Shown one piece after another: positions 16,974 through 25,234 of a stretch of DNA of 64,000 nucleotides. Positions within the stretch are counted from its first letter, which is position 1, and the number at the start of each line of letters is the position of its first letter. The notes below the pieces were generated by a model. It did no database searches. It was given only the letters and a program-made list of their open reading frames with translations, and was not told the origin of the DNA. Made by a program: the position numbers and the translations under genes. Source of the DNA: Pseudomonas knackmussii B13 (lineage in GTDB: Bacteria; Pseudomonadota; Gammaproteobacteria; Pseudomonadales; Pseudomonadaceae); the NCBI RefSeq assembly GCF_000689415.1, contig NZ_HG322950.1, positions 2,053,501 through 2,117,500 of the forward strand, in the 5' to 3' direction.

Positions 16974-17996
16974 GTGGAGTTTCTTCTGGATTACGCGGGC
17001 TTTCTGGCCAAGACCCTTACCGTGGTGGTGGCGGTCGTGGTGGTGTTGGTGACGATAGCGGCATTGCGTGGCCGCGGTCGTCGCTCCGGCGGCCACCTGG
17101 AAGTGCGCAAGCTCAACGACTTCTACAAGGACCTGCGCGAGCGCCTGCAGAGCAGCGTGCTGGACAAGGACAAGCTCAAGGCCCTGCGCAAGTCGGAACA
17201 CAAGGCGGTCAAGCAGGCGAAGAAGGCCGGCAGCCAGAAGAGCCGTGTCTACGTCCTGGACTTCGACGGCGACATCAAGGCCTCCGCCACCGAGCACCTG
17301 CGCAACGAGATCACCGCGCTGCTCAGCCTGGCGACGCCCAAGGACGAAGTGGTGCTGCGCCTGGAAAGCGGTGGCGGCATGGTCCACAGCTACGGCCTGG
17401 CCGCTTCCCAGTTGGCGCGCATCCGACAGGCCGGCGTGCCGCTGACGGTGTGCGTCGACAAGGTCGCCGCCAGCGGCGGCTACATGATGGCTTGCATCGG
17501 TGAGCGCATCCTTTCCGCTCCCTTCGCGATCCTCGGTTCCATCGGTGTGGTGGCGCAATTGCCGAACGTGCACCGCCTGCTGAAGAAGCACGACGTCGAT
17601 TTCGAGGTGCTCACCGCTGGCGAGTACAAGCGCACCCTGACCGTGTTCGGCGAGAACACCGACAAGGGCCGTGAGAAGTTCCAGGAAGACCTGGAAACCA
17701 CCCACGAGCTGTTCAAGAGCTTCGTCGCCCACTACCGGCCGAAGCTCGCCATCGACGAGATCGCCACCGGCGAAGTCTGGCTGGGCCAGGCAGCACTCGG
17801 CCGCAAGCTGGTCGATGAACTGAAGACCAGCGACGAGTATCTGGCCGAACGCGCCCGCGATGCGGACGTCTATCACCTGCAGTACCTGCAGAAGAAGAGC
17901 GTTCAGGAGCGCCTGGGCGTCGGCGCCAGCACGGTGATCGACCGCGTGCTGCTGAGCTGGTGGGAGCGCCTGGGGCGCAGCCGCTACTGGCAATGA
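16974..17996 (+). CDS. sohB: SohB-type inner-membrane serine protease (S49)
   Basis: A 340-residue membrane protease. One N-terminal transmembrane segment (TLTVVVAVVVVLVTIAAL) is followed by a basic coiled region and an S49 peptidase domain. The catalytic Ser is in KVAASGGYMMA and the Lys lies in EYKRTLTVFGENTDKG. Related SppA and SohB enzymes degrade signal peptides and membrane protein fragments. Translation starts at GTG 16974, with AGGGGGA at 16964-16970. An AcuI/YhdH-type gene follows 55 bp downstream, after a small hairpin. Confidence 0.9.
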   Translation: MEFLLDYAGFLAKTLTVVVAVVVVLVTIAALRGRGRRSGGHLEVRKLNDFYKDLRERLQSSVLDKDKLKALRKSEHKAVKQAKKAGSQKSRVYVLDFDGDIKASATEHLRNEITALLSLATPKDEVVLRLESGGGMVHSYGLAASQLARIRQAGVPLTVCVDKVAASGGYMMACIGERILSAPFAILGSIGVVAQLPNVHRLLKKHDVDFEVLTAGEYKRTLTVFGENTDKGREKFQEDLETTHELFKSFVAHYRPKLAIDEIATGEVWLGQAALGRKLVDELKTSDEYLAERARDADVYHLQYLQKKSVQERLGVGASTVIDRVLLSWWERLGRSRYWQ

Positions 17997-18004
17997 TTTC
18001 CCGG

Positions 18005-18022
18005 GACGGTGGATGCACCGTC
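18005..18022 (+). terminator. Small hairpin between sohB and the reductase gene
   Basis: GACGGTG (18005-18011) and CACCGTC (18016-18022) form a 7-bp stem with a 4-nt loop. It is followed by TCTGCG rather than a T-run, so it may be an attenuator or simply a stable 3' end. Confidence 0.4.
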
Positions 18023-18051
18023 TCTGCGACAGGATTGAAAAGGAGATCGAC

Positions 18052-19044
18052 ATGAGTGCATTCAAGGCCCTTTGGGTCACCGAAACCCCGCACGGCCTGT
18101 ACGAGCAGCAAGTGGTCGAGCGCGACACCTCCGAGTTGCCCGCAGGCGACGTGCTGATCCGGGTCCGCTACTCGTCGCTGAACTACAAGGATGCGTTGTC
18201 CGCCAGCGGCAACCGTGGCGTCACCCGCAAGTACCCGCACACGCCGGGCATCGATGCGGCCGGAGTGGTGGAGGAGTCCTCTGTCGGTGAGTTCGCGCCC
18301 GGCGACGAGGTGATCGTCACCGGCTACGACCTGGGCATGAACACCGATGGTGGTTTCGGCCAGTACATCCGCGTGCCGGCCGCCTGGGTCATCAAGCGCC
18401 CGCAAGGCCTGAGCCTGCGCGAGGCGATGATCCTCGGCACCGCTGGCCTGACCGCCGCGCTGTGCATCGACAAGCTGGAGCAGGCCGGCCTCACCCCGGC
18501 TTCCGGCCCGGTGCTGGTCACCGGCGCCAGCGGCGGCGTCGGCAGCATCGCGGTGATGCTGCTGGCGCAACTGGGCTATAGCGTGGCGGCCTCGACCGGC
18601 AAGCTGGAGCAGGCGGAGTTCCTCAATGGACTGGGCGCGCGCCAGATCATCGATCGCGCCACCGTCGCCGATGGCGTCGACAAGCCGCTGCTCAAGGAGC
18701 AGTGGGCCGGCGCAGTCGACACCGTGGGCGGCGATATCCTGTTCAACGTGGTCAAGTCGCTGCAATACGGCGGCAGCGTGGCCTGCTGCGGGCTGACCGC
18801 CGGTGCCGGTTTCAAGGCATCGGTGCTGCCGTTCATCCTGCGTGGCGTGAATCTGCTCGGCGTGGACTCGGTCGAGCTGCCGCTGGTGGTCAAGGCGTCT
18901 ATGTGGGATCGCCTGTCCCTGCAGTGGAAGCTGCCGCGTCTGGAAGAGCTGGTGCGCGAAATCAGCCTCGACGACCTGCCTGCCGCCATCAACCAGATCC
19001 TCGCCGGCAAGCTGGTCGGCCGGGTGCTGGTCGACCTCGCCTGA
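18052..19044 (+). CDS. YhdH/AcuI-family quinone oxidoreductase (acrylyl-CoA reductase type)
   Basis: An MDR-superfamily NADPH-dependent reductase of 330 residues. Evidence includes SSLNYKDALSASGNRGVTRKYPHTPGIDAAG at the N-terminus (in two pieces a YhdH/AcuI hallmark), the cofactor-binding GASGGVGSIAVMLLAQLGY and the GGDILFNVVKSLQYGGSVACCGL segment. No zinc-ligand cysteines are present, as expected. AcuI reduces acrylyl-CoA to propionyl-CoA, but the substrate here is not proven. The ATG at 18052 has an AAGGAG site at correct spacing. A longer in-frame reading from 18013 lacks homology. Confidence 0.88.
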   Translation: MSAFKALWVTETPHGLYEQQVVERDTSELPAGDVLIRVRYSSLNYKDALSASGNRGVTRKYPHTPGIDAAGVVEESSVGEFAPGDEVIVTGYDLGMNTDGGFGQYIRVPAAWVIKRPQGLSLREAMILGTAGLTAALCIDKLEQAGLTPASGPVLVTGASGGVGSIAVMLLAQLGYSVAASTGKLEQAEFLNGLGARQIIDRATVADGVDKPLLKEQWAGAVDTVGGDILFNVVKSLQYGGSVACCGLTAGAGFKASVLPFILRGVNLLGVDSVELPLVVKASMWDRLSLQWKLPRLEELVREISLDDLPAAINQILAGKLVGRVLVDLA

Positions 19045-19053
19045 CTGCCGTAG

Positions 19054-19080
19054 CGGAGCTGGGCGCTTAGCCCAGCTCCG
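19054..19080. terminator. Bidirectional hairpin overlapping the hydrolase 3' end
   Basis: CGGAGCTGGGC (19054-19064) pairs perfectly with GCCCAGCTCCG (19070-19080) around GCTTA. The stop codon of the minus-strand hydrolase (19067-19069) lies in the loop, so the terminator is partly coding. Confidence 0.7.
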
Positions 19081-19918
19081 GTAGCAGATAACGCTCCCAC
19101 AGCGACTCGGCGAACTGCGGCCGGAAGAAGCCGAAGTGGCCGATGCGCTTCACGCCCAGTTGTTCCGGGGCGATCCGCCGGTTCACCTTGGGCGCGCTCT
19201 GGTAGAAGCCCAGCAGGGCCTCGGTGCTGCGCTGGGACATCATTTCATCGTCGGTGAACGACAGCGACACGATAGGCGTGTGCACCGCCGAATAGCGGAT
19301 GCGCATCTGCTCGCCCTCGCCGAGCGCGTACTGCGGATGCAGGCACCAGCGCCGCCATTGCTCGATCACGCCGCGCGGCAGGTCTCCGACGATGCCCAGG
19401 CGGCGTCCCGGGAAGTAGCCCAGCAGCGGCGTTACTACCGGTGCGATCAGGTGCCAGAGCAACCAGGCGCGGCTACGCAGGCCGGCCGTGTTGTCGCGCC
19501 AGTAGCCGCTGCCGCTGGCGATGCTGAAGGCGCGCGTGATGCGCGCTCGGCCATCGACGAAGGGCAGGATTTGCCCGCCAAGGCTATGGCCGATCCAGTA
19601 CAGCGGCTTGTCTCCGGCGGCCTCGGCGACAGCGGAGAGTACGGCGCTGCAGTCGAGTCGGCCCCAGTCGACCACGTTCGCTTTCACCTCCCGCAACGAC
19701 CCGCGGCGCGACTGGCCCATGCCGTGGTAGTCGAAGGTGACGACCAGGTAGCCGCGCTCGGCCAGCCAGCCGGCGAAGGCAGCGTAGAAACGCTGCTCGA
19801 CACCCATGGCCGGGACGATCAGGGCGGCGCCGCGCATTTCGCCGAGCGGCTGGTACCAGAGGCTGGCCAGGCTTTGTCCCTGGGCGTTGTCGAGGTCGCG
19901 GGGGTGCGGGGTGATCAT
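19067..19918 (-). CDS. Alpha/beta-fold hydrolase
   Basis: A 283-residue serine hydrolase. The nucleophile elbow is GHSLGGQ (LYWIGHSLGGQILP), preceded by the oxyanion region FDYHGMGQSRRGS. The likely acid is in LSFTDDEMM and the catalytic His in IGHFGFFRP. The start at 19918 (MITPHPRDLDN) has GGAG ten bases upstream. A longer upstream reading overlaps the hotdog gene and is rejected. The gene follows the hotdog protein by 32 bp and is probably under the same TetR control. The substrate (ester, lipid or thioester) is unknown. Confidence 0.88.
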   Translation of the reverse strand: MITPHPRDLDNAQGQSLASLWYQPLGEMRGAALIVPAMGVEQRFYAAFAGWLAERGYLVVTFDYHGMGQSRRGSLREVKANVVDWGRLDCSAVLSAVAEAAGDKPLYWIGHSLGGQILPFVDGRARITRAFSIASGSGYWRDNTAGLRSRAWLLWHLIAPVVTPLLGYFPGRRLGIVGDLPRGVIEQWRRWCLHPQYALGEGEQMRIRYSAVHTPIVSLSFTDDEMMSQRSTEALLGFYQSAPKVNRRIAPEQLGVKRIGHFGFFRPQFAESLWERYLLPELG

Positions 19919-19950
19919 GGCTGTTGGCTCCAGAGTCCGTTCGGAAAAGG

Positions 19951-20388
19951 TCAGGCCTGGCTGACGTACATGGTGATTTCGGCGCGGAACACCAGCTTGT
20001 CGCCGACATAGGCCAGCACCGGCACCTTGAGGTCGCCCTCGGCGCTCCAGTCGACGGCGCCGCCATCGGCCACCGCGCGGATGTCGCCGTCGGCCTTGGC
20101 CAGGTATTCCACGGTCATGCCGCGGGGAATCCAGCGACGACCAGCAGGGATAGAGACATCGGTCATGGTCCCGGCGGCCAGTTCGGCGGCATTGCATAGC
20201 GCAATCGCATGCACGGTGCCGATATGATTGAGCACTTCGCGGCGCTTGGCGAAAGTCACCTCGGCATAGCCCGGGCGCAGCTCGACGAAGGTCGGCGCGA
20301 TGCTGGCGAAGTAGGGCGCGACCTGGCCGATCATGGCGCTGAACTGCTCGGGACCGACCTGACGGTACATCTGCATCATCTGACTCAT
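19951..20388 (-). CDS. Hotdog-fold protein (DUF4442/PaaI-like thioesterase)
   Basis: A 145-residue hotdog-fold protein. The long helix and HAIALCNAAELAAGTMTD segment (residues about 61-78), then a strand ending PRGMTVEYLAKADGDIRAV, resemble DUF4442 acyl-CoA thioesterase-like proteins. It is the first gene of a two-gene unit with the alpha/beta hydrolase and faces a divergent TetR regulator gene across a 111-bp region with a palindromic operator. Thioesterase activity is inferred from the fold, and the expected acidic catalytic residue cannot be placed with certainty. Confidence 0.8.
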   Translation of the reverse strand: MSQMMQMYRQVGPEQFSAMIGQVAPYFASIAPTFVELRPGYAEVTFAKRREVLNHIGTVHAIALCNAAELAAGTMTDVSIPAGRRWIPRGMTVEYLAKADGDIRAVADGGAVDWSAEGDLKVPVLAYVGDKLVFRAEITMYVSQA

Positions 20389-20446
20389 GGCAACTCCAGG
20401 GGATTCGGATTGAAGGATGGTTGCGCGCCAGGGCAGTATACGAAGA

Positions 20447-20476
20447 CTAGAAATTAATTCTAGAAAAATATTCTAG
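20447..20476. promoter_or_regulatory. Tripartite CTAGAA/TTCTAG operator for the TetR regulator
   Basis: Two overlapping 17-bp palindromes with identical half-sites: CTAGAA-5-TTCTAG at 20447-20463 and again at 20460-20476, sharing the CTAG at 20460-20463. The element is AT-rich in GC-rich surroundings and is placed between the divergent hotdog gene and TetR gene, where a TetR dimer pair would repress both. The symmetry is seen directly. The binding protein is inferred. Confidence 0.75.
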
Positions 20477-20499
20477 AAGCGATCCGCACAAGGAATCCC

Positions 20500-21078
20500 A
20501 TGGGCCGAGCTTCCCGCAAAGACGACATCCTCCAGGCCGCGTTGGCCTGTTTCAGCGAGTTTGGGGTGGATGCCACCACCATCGAGATGATCCGCGACCG
20601 TTCCGGTGCCAGCATCGGCAGCCTCTACCACCACTTCGGCAACCGCGAGCGGATCATCGGCGCGCTCTACCTGGAGGGCGTTGGCCAGTACGCGGCGATG
20701 CTCGAAGCCGGCTTGGCGCAGGACATGGGCGCCGAGTCGTGCATCAAGCTGTTCGTCACCTGCTACATCGACTGGGTGATGGCCAACCCCGACTGGGCGC
20801 GCTTCGTCCTGCACAACCGCGGACGGGTCGAGCACAGCGAGATGGGCGATGAATTGCGCGAGGCCAACCGCCAGCAGGGCCGGCGCATTGCCGAACTGCT
20901 GCGGATGCACCGGGAAGCCGGGGCGCTGCGCGACATGCCCCTGGAGCTGTTCAACTCGGTGGTGATAGGCCCGACCCACGATTTCGTGCGCAACTGGCTG
21001 GCCGGACGTACCCGGATCGAGCTGAAGGATTGCCGCGATCTGCTGGCGCAGATCGCCTGGGAAAGCGTGCGGGCGTAG
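20500..21078 (+). CDS. TetR/AcrR family transcriptional regulator
   Basis: A 192-residue regulator. The N-terminal helix-turn-helix is clear (KDDILQAALACFSEFG, then ATTIEMIRDRSGASIGSLYHHFGNRERI), followed by an all-helical ligand-binding domain. The gene diverges from the hotdog/hydrolase pair, and the tripartite palindrome between them is the natural autoregulatory site. Such a regulator next to thioesterase-like genes commonly senses acyl-CoA or a fatty acid, but no ligand can be read from the sequence. Confidence 0.93.
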   Translation: MGRASRKDDILQAALACFSEFGVDATTIEMIRDRSGASIGSLYHHFGNRERIIGALYLEGVGQYAAMLEAGLAQDMGAESCIKLFVTCYIDWVMANPDWARFVLHNRGRVEHSEMGDELREANRQQGRRIAELLRMHREAGALRDMPLELFNSVVIGPTHDFVRNWLAGRTRIELKDCRDLLAQIAWESVRA

Positions 21079-21087
21079 AAGGGATGG

Positions 21088-21115
21088 GGCGAACCGCTGC
21101 GGGGAGCGGTTCGCC
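21088..21115. terminator. Hairpin between convergent tetR and sugar transporter genes
   Basis: GGCGAACCGCT (21088-21098) pairs with AGCGGTTCGCC (21105-21115) around a 6-nt loop. It lies in a 45-bp convergent gap. There is no T-run, so termination strength is uncertain. Confidence 0.55.
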
Positions 21116-21123
21116 GCAGCGGA

Positions 21124-22374
21124 TCAGGGCGCGGTTGCGGTGCGCTTGGCGGGGAGCTCATCGGCGCGGTAGCCGCGGGCGCCGAACCAGCTGATGTAGA
21201 GGTAGCAGACCAGCGGGATGGCGAACGAGTAGAGCAGGCCGATGTGGTCGGCGCAGAAGCCCTGCAGCAGCGGCATCAGCGCGCCGCCGACGATGGCCAT
21301 GCAGAGCAGGCCCGAACCTTTGCTGGTGAGGTTGCCCAGGCCTTCGAGGGCCAGCGAGAAGATGGTCGGGAACATGATCGAGTTGAACAGGCCGATCAGG
21401 ATCAGCGCCCACATCGCCACGTGACCGCCAATGCTGATGGCAACCGCCAGCAGCGCGGCGTTGACCAGCGCGTTGAACGCCAGCATGCGGTTCGGGCGGA
21501 TGCTGCGCATCAACACGCTGCCGATGAAGCGGCCAACCATGGCGCCGCCCCAGTACAGCGACAGGTATTTGCTGGCCTTCTCGCTCGGTAGGCCGGCGAT
21601 GTCCGGCTGGCCCATCAGGCTGACCAGGTAGCTGCCGATGGCTACTTCGGCGCCGACGTAGGCGAAGATGCCGATCACGCCGAAGACCAGATGGCGATGG
21701 GCGAACAGCGAATGCTGGCCGGACGCAGAACCGTCGCTGGGTTCGCCGTGGGTGATCTTCGGCAGGCGGAAGAGGGCGATCAGCACGGCGATAGCCAGCA
21801 GCAGGCCGGCCAGCACCAGGTACGGCATTTTCACCGAGTCCGCCTCGGCGGTGGCGCTGCCAATTTCACCGGCGGCGCCGGCACCGATCGCAAGGATGGT
21901 CACCGAGCCCACCAAAGGGCCGACCGTGGTGCCCAGCGAGTTGAAGGCCTGGGTCATGTTCAATCGACTGGCCGCCGATTCGGGGCTGCCGAGGATGTTC
22001 ACGTACGGGTTGGCCGCCACCTGCAGCAGGGTGATGCCGGACGCGAGGATGAACAGCGCGGCGAGGAAGAACATATAGGACTGCGCGCTGGCCGCCGGCA
22101 CGAACAGCAGGCAACCGACACCGGCGGTCAGCAGGCCGAGGATGATCCCGCTCTTGTAGCCCAGGCGCTCGACCAGGCGGCCGGAGGGGAAGGACATCAC
22201 GAAGTAGGCGGTGAAGAAGCTGAACTGGATCAGCGACGCCTGCACGTAATTGAGGGTGAACACCGCCTTCAGGTGCGGCACCAGGATGTCATTCAGCGAG
22301 GTGATCAGGCCCCACATGAAGAAGAGCACGGTGAGCACCGTGAGCGCACTGGTATGACGATTGTTGTCTGGCAT
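21124..22374 (-). CDS. Sugar MFS transporter, FucP family
   Basis: A 416-residue major-facilitator protein with about 12 transmembrane segments. The opening TVLFFMWGLITSLNDILVPHLKAVF and the VAANPYVNILG stretch (residues about 113-124) are FucP/GluP hallmarks. Family members are proton symporters for L-fucose, glucose/galactose or N-acetylglucosamine. No sugar catabolic gene adjoins it, so the substrate is open. It lies upstream of nothing obvious in the same operon. Pirin is 39 bp away on the same strand, which could allow co-transcription from pirin into the transporter. Confidence 0.88.
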   Translation of the reverse strand: MPDNNRHTSALTVLTVLFFMWGLITSLNDILVPHLKAVFTLNYVQASLIQFSFFTAYFVMSFPSGRLVERLGYKSGIILGLLTAGVGCLLFVPAASAQSYMFFLAALFILASGITLLQVAANPYVNILGSPESAASRLNMTQAFNSLGTTVGPLVGSVTILAIGAGAAGEIGSATAEADSVKMPYLVLAGLLLAIAVLIALFRLPKITHGEPSDGSASGQHSLFAHRHLVFGVIGIFAYVGAEVAIGSYLVSLMGQPDIAGLPSEKASKYLSLYWGGAMVGRFIGSVLMRSIRPNRMLAFNALVNAALLAVAISIGGHVAMWALILIGLFNSIMFPTIFSLALEGLGNLTSKGSGLLCMAIVGGALMPLLQGFCADHIGLLYSFAIPLVCYLYISWFGARGYRADELPAKRTATAP

Positions 22375-22413
22375 GGAAGCTCCAGGACGTGGATGAATGG
22401 GGAGGACGCGCGT

Positions 22414-23280
22414 TCAGCGCGGCAGCTCGATGCGCCTCTGCTCGCCGGGCACGCGCGGCCAGTCACCGGCGGCCCAGCGCTGTCGGGCCTGCTCGATCAA
22501 CGCCGGATCGCTGGCTACGAAGTTCCAGTTCATCCGCCGTGGCGCATCCAGCGGCGCGCCGCCGATGAGCACCGCGCGGCAATCGCTGCAGGCGCTCAAG
22601 ACCGGGCTTTCCCCGGAGGGCAGGACGAGCAGCTCGCGCAAGGGCGCGGGATTGTCGTCGAGCAGGGCTTCGCCTTCCAAGAGGTAAAGTGCTCTTTCAG
22701 CAATTTCAGGCGAAAGAATCAGAGTGCTCCCGGCTACCAGCTCGAGATCGGCGTAGAGCGTTGGCGAAAGCACCTTCACCGGCGACTCCAGGCAGAATCC
22801 GCTGCCGGCGATCAGGCGGATGCGCACGCCGAGGCTTTCGCTCTGCGGCAACTGTGCGGCGGGCACGTGCTGGTAGCTGGGCTCCCGGCCTTCTTCGGCC
22901 TGCGGCAAGGCCAGCCAGACCTGCAGGCCGTGCATCCGCGAACCGCTTTCGCGAAGCGCCTGCGGCGTGCGCTCGACATGGGCGACGCCGCGGCCGGCGG
23001 TCATCCAGCTGACGTCGCCGGGGCGTACCAACTGGTCCGAACCGAGGCTGTCCTTGTGCTGCACCTCGCCTTCGAGCAGGTAGGTGAGGGTGGACAGGCC
23101 GATGTGCGGGTGCTGGTGGATGTTCATGCCCTGGCCCGGCGCGAAGTCGGTGGCGAGCATGTGGTCGAAGAACACGAAGGGGCCGACGCTGCGGCACTGC
23201 GCGGCGGGCAGCGCGCGCAGGATGGACATGCCTTCGACGTCTTCGGCGCGAGGACGGATGGCGAGCGGAGCGGGATTCAT
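22414..23280 (-). CDS. Pirin family protein
   Basis: A bicupin of 288 residues. The N-terminal cupin carries the pirin metal motif HQHPHIGLSTLTYLLEG with following EVQHKDSLG, and the DVSWMTAGRGVAHVE strand. The C-terminal cupin is degenerate. Bacterial pirins include quercetin dioxygenases and regulators of central metabolism such as pyruvate dehydrogenase. The role here is unassigned. The start at 23280 (MNPAPLAIRPR) is chosen because the 50 codons upstream in frame have no pirin homology. Confidence 0.92.
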   Translation of the reverse strand: MNPAPLAIRPRAEDVEGMSILRALPAAQCRSVGPFVFFDHMLATDFAPGQGMNIHQHPHIGLSTLTYLLEGEVQHKDSLGSDQLVRPGDVSWMTAGRGVAHVERTPQALRESGSRMHGLQVWLALPQAEEGREPSYQHVPAAQLPQSESLGVRIRLIAGSGFCLESPVKVLSPTLYADLELVAGSTLILSPEIAERALYLLEGEALLDDNPAPLRELLVLPSGESPVLSACSDCRAVLIGGAPLDAPRRMNWNFVASDPALIEQARQRWAAGDWPRVPGEQRRIELPR

Positions 23281-23342
23281 GACGGCGATTCCGGCGGGAC
23301 GATGGGCAATAGGATAGCCGCTCGCCGCCGGAGCCACCCGGC

Positions 23343-24737
23343 TCAGAGCAGGGCTGAGAGTCGCACGTCGGCGCCGAGCACGCGGACCAGCGCACCGCTG
23401 GCGTCGAACAGCGGGACCGAGACGGTCAGGCAATAGTCGTCGGTGGCGCTGGAGCGGTACACCGGCGTGACATGGCCCAGCCCGCTGTCCTTCACGGCGC
23501 GGAACCAGGGGCGCTGCGACCAGTCGCGGCCACGGGCATCACTGCTGGCGCCGGCAGCAACGCCAGCAGCGAACAGGTTGTCCGATAGCTGCACGCCGTT
23601 GCCGCCCACCAGGTAGAACAGCTCGAAGCGCTCGTCCTCGGCGAGCGTCTGGCGCAGCAGGCGCTCCGCATCCTCTATCGAGCCAAGCAGGCGCGAATCG
23701 CCGGCCAGTTGCTGGACGTGCTCCAGCACTTCGCGGTGCAGGCGCAGGCGAAAGGCGCCGAGGCCCTCCAGCAGGCGGTCGGCATTGCCGCGCACGGCCT
23801 GGCTGTGTTGCTGCACCTGGCCGGCCTTGCCGCGCAGATCGGCGGCCACCTGCGCGATGCTCTGCACGTCGCCGTTGATGGCGCGCACGGCCTGGCCGAT
23901 CTGCTCGGTGCCGCTGGCGATATGAATGACGCGCTCGTCGAGGCTGTCCATGGACTGGCGTGTGCGTTCCAGGCCCTCGCTCATCGCAGCCATGCCCTCA
24001 CGGCCGGCGGCTACCGCCTGGTGCACGCGCGTACCGGCTTCGCCCAGCTCGGCCATGCCAGTGCGGAAGGCGTCGATGATCCGCCCGACATCGCCGGTGG
24101 CATGGGTGGTGTGGCCCGCCAGTCGGCGTACTTCATCGGCGACGACCGCGAAGCCACGGCCGTGCTCGCCGGCGCGTGCCGCCTCGATGGCCGCGTTGAG
24201 CGCCAGCAGGTTGGTCTGCTGGCTGATGTTGGCGATCACCCCGATCACCTGGCTGACTTCCTCGAGCTGGCCGAGCAGGCGCTGGATCACCGCTTCCAGT
24301 TGCGCCTCGCTGTCGCCGATCGCCTCGACCTGGCCGAGCACCTGGCGGCCGCTGTCCTGGCAGGCGCGCAGGGTCGCGGCGACCTGACCGGAGAGCTGCG
24401 ACACCTGGCCGGCGCTGGGTACCAGCTCGGCATCGAGGCTGGTGCTGACCTGCTCGCTGGCGCTGGCGATCAGCTCCGCGCTCTGCGCCAGCGCCTGGCC
24501 GCTGCTTTCGGTGATGGCGGCGATCTGCGCCAGTTGCGGCGCGTGGGCGGCAATATCGACGGCGGCGCCCAGGCTCAGGCGCATGCGTTGCTGCAGGCTG
24601 TCGGTGAAGCGATTCAGTCGCGCCTGCAAGGGTTGCCGCTCCGGCAGGCGGACGGTCAGGTCGTGATGGTCCAGCAGGGCCGCGAGGCTCGCCTCTTCGG
24701 CGGCCTGGCGGGTGGTTTGGCGCAACAGCTGCAGCAT
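23343..24737 (-). CDS. Soluble methyl-accepting chemotaxis protein with C-terminal PDC/Cache-like sensor
   Basis: A 464-residue chemoreceptor without a transmembrane segment. The signalling hairpin is around residues 80-340, with the tip motif IANISQQTNLLALNAAIEAA and EHGRGFAVVADEVRRLA. After it, residues about 345-464 form a sensor with RDWSQRPWFRAVKDSG, TPVYRSSATDDYCLTVSVPL and GALVRVLGADVRLSALL, characteristic of PDC/Cache ligand-binding domains, usually periplasmic and N-terminal. The start at 24737 has AAGGAG seven bases upstream. A longer frame to 25082 has no receptor features. No CheR-docking pentapeptide ends the protein. The ligand is unknown and presumably cytosolic. Confidence 0.88.
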   Translation of the reverse strand: MLQLLRQTTRQAAEEASLAALLDHHDLTVRLPERQPLQARLNRFTDSLQQRMRLSLGAAVDIAAHAPQLAQIAAITESSGQALAQSAELIASASEQVSTSLDAELVPSAGQVSQLSGQVAATLRACQDSGRQVLGQVEAIGDSEAQLEAVIQRLLGQLEEVSQVIGVIANISQQTNLLALNAAIEAARAGEHGRGFAVVADEVRRLAGHTTHATGDVGRIIDAFRTGMAELGEAGTRVHQAVAAGREGMAAMSEGLERTRQSMDSLDERVIHIASGTEQIGQAVRAINGDVQSIAQVAADLRGKAGQVQQHSQAVRGNADRLLEGLGAFRLRLHREVLEHVQQLAGDSRLLGSIEDAERLLRQTLAEDERFELFYLVGGNGVQLSDNLFAAGVAAGASSDARGRDWSQRPWFRAVKDSGLGHVTPVYRSSATDDYCLTVSVPLFDASGALVRVLGADVRLSALL

Positions 24738-25234
24738 GGCGATCTCCTTCGACGGTCTTCGGCTGCAAGCAAGCGAAGTGCCATCAGTGTGCATGCCATT
24801 CTCCGCGATCCCGGCACGCGCCCTTGCCCAATCGGGAGACGGGATGGCCGGAAATGCACCGCAGCGGTGCAAGGCGGGGCGGATTTGTGAATCGCTCTGG
24901 CGCGAAGCGTCATTGCTGGCGCTGGCGCACTCGGGTCCAATCCGGTCTGGCGCGGCCCTCTCCGGACGCGCCGCCACCATGACGAATGGCTCTCGGATGG
25001 CTTGGCAGGGGGAAAAATAGTTTGTTACCTTGTCGGTACGATAGTGCCAATTTCTTGCGTGCAGCGGAGACAAGGGAGCCACGGGGCGCCGGCAAGCGCC
25101 CCAGTTGAGGGGAGCATTACTGCAGGGCGGCCCGCCGCATGGGCGCCAGCCAGCAGCCGAGAAACGAATAAAAACAGCGCCGGACGCAATGCCCGGGGCG
25201 ATAAATCTTGGCCGTCATGGAGGTAATACCGTCG
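24738..25234. other. Divergent intergenic region, chemoreceptor / DUF1302 gene
   Basis: About 500 bp without a credible gene. Short open frames here lack ribosome binding sites and homology. It must hold the promoters of both divergent genes, with a lower-GC patch at 25010-25060, but I could not place a consensus -35/-10 pair with confidence. A GGAGGT at 25219-25224 sets the start of the right-hand gene. Confidence 0.5.

Noticed and set aside
25010..25060. Sigma-54 promoter upstream of the DUF1302 gene
   Set aside because: A TTGC is present, but no GG is at the required distance, so the -24/-12 pattern fails.
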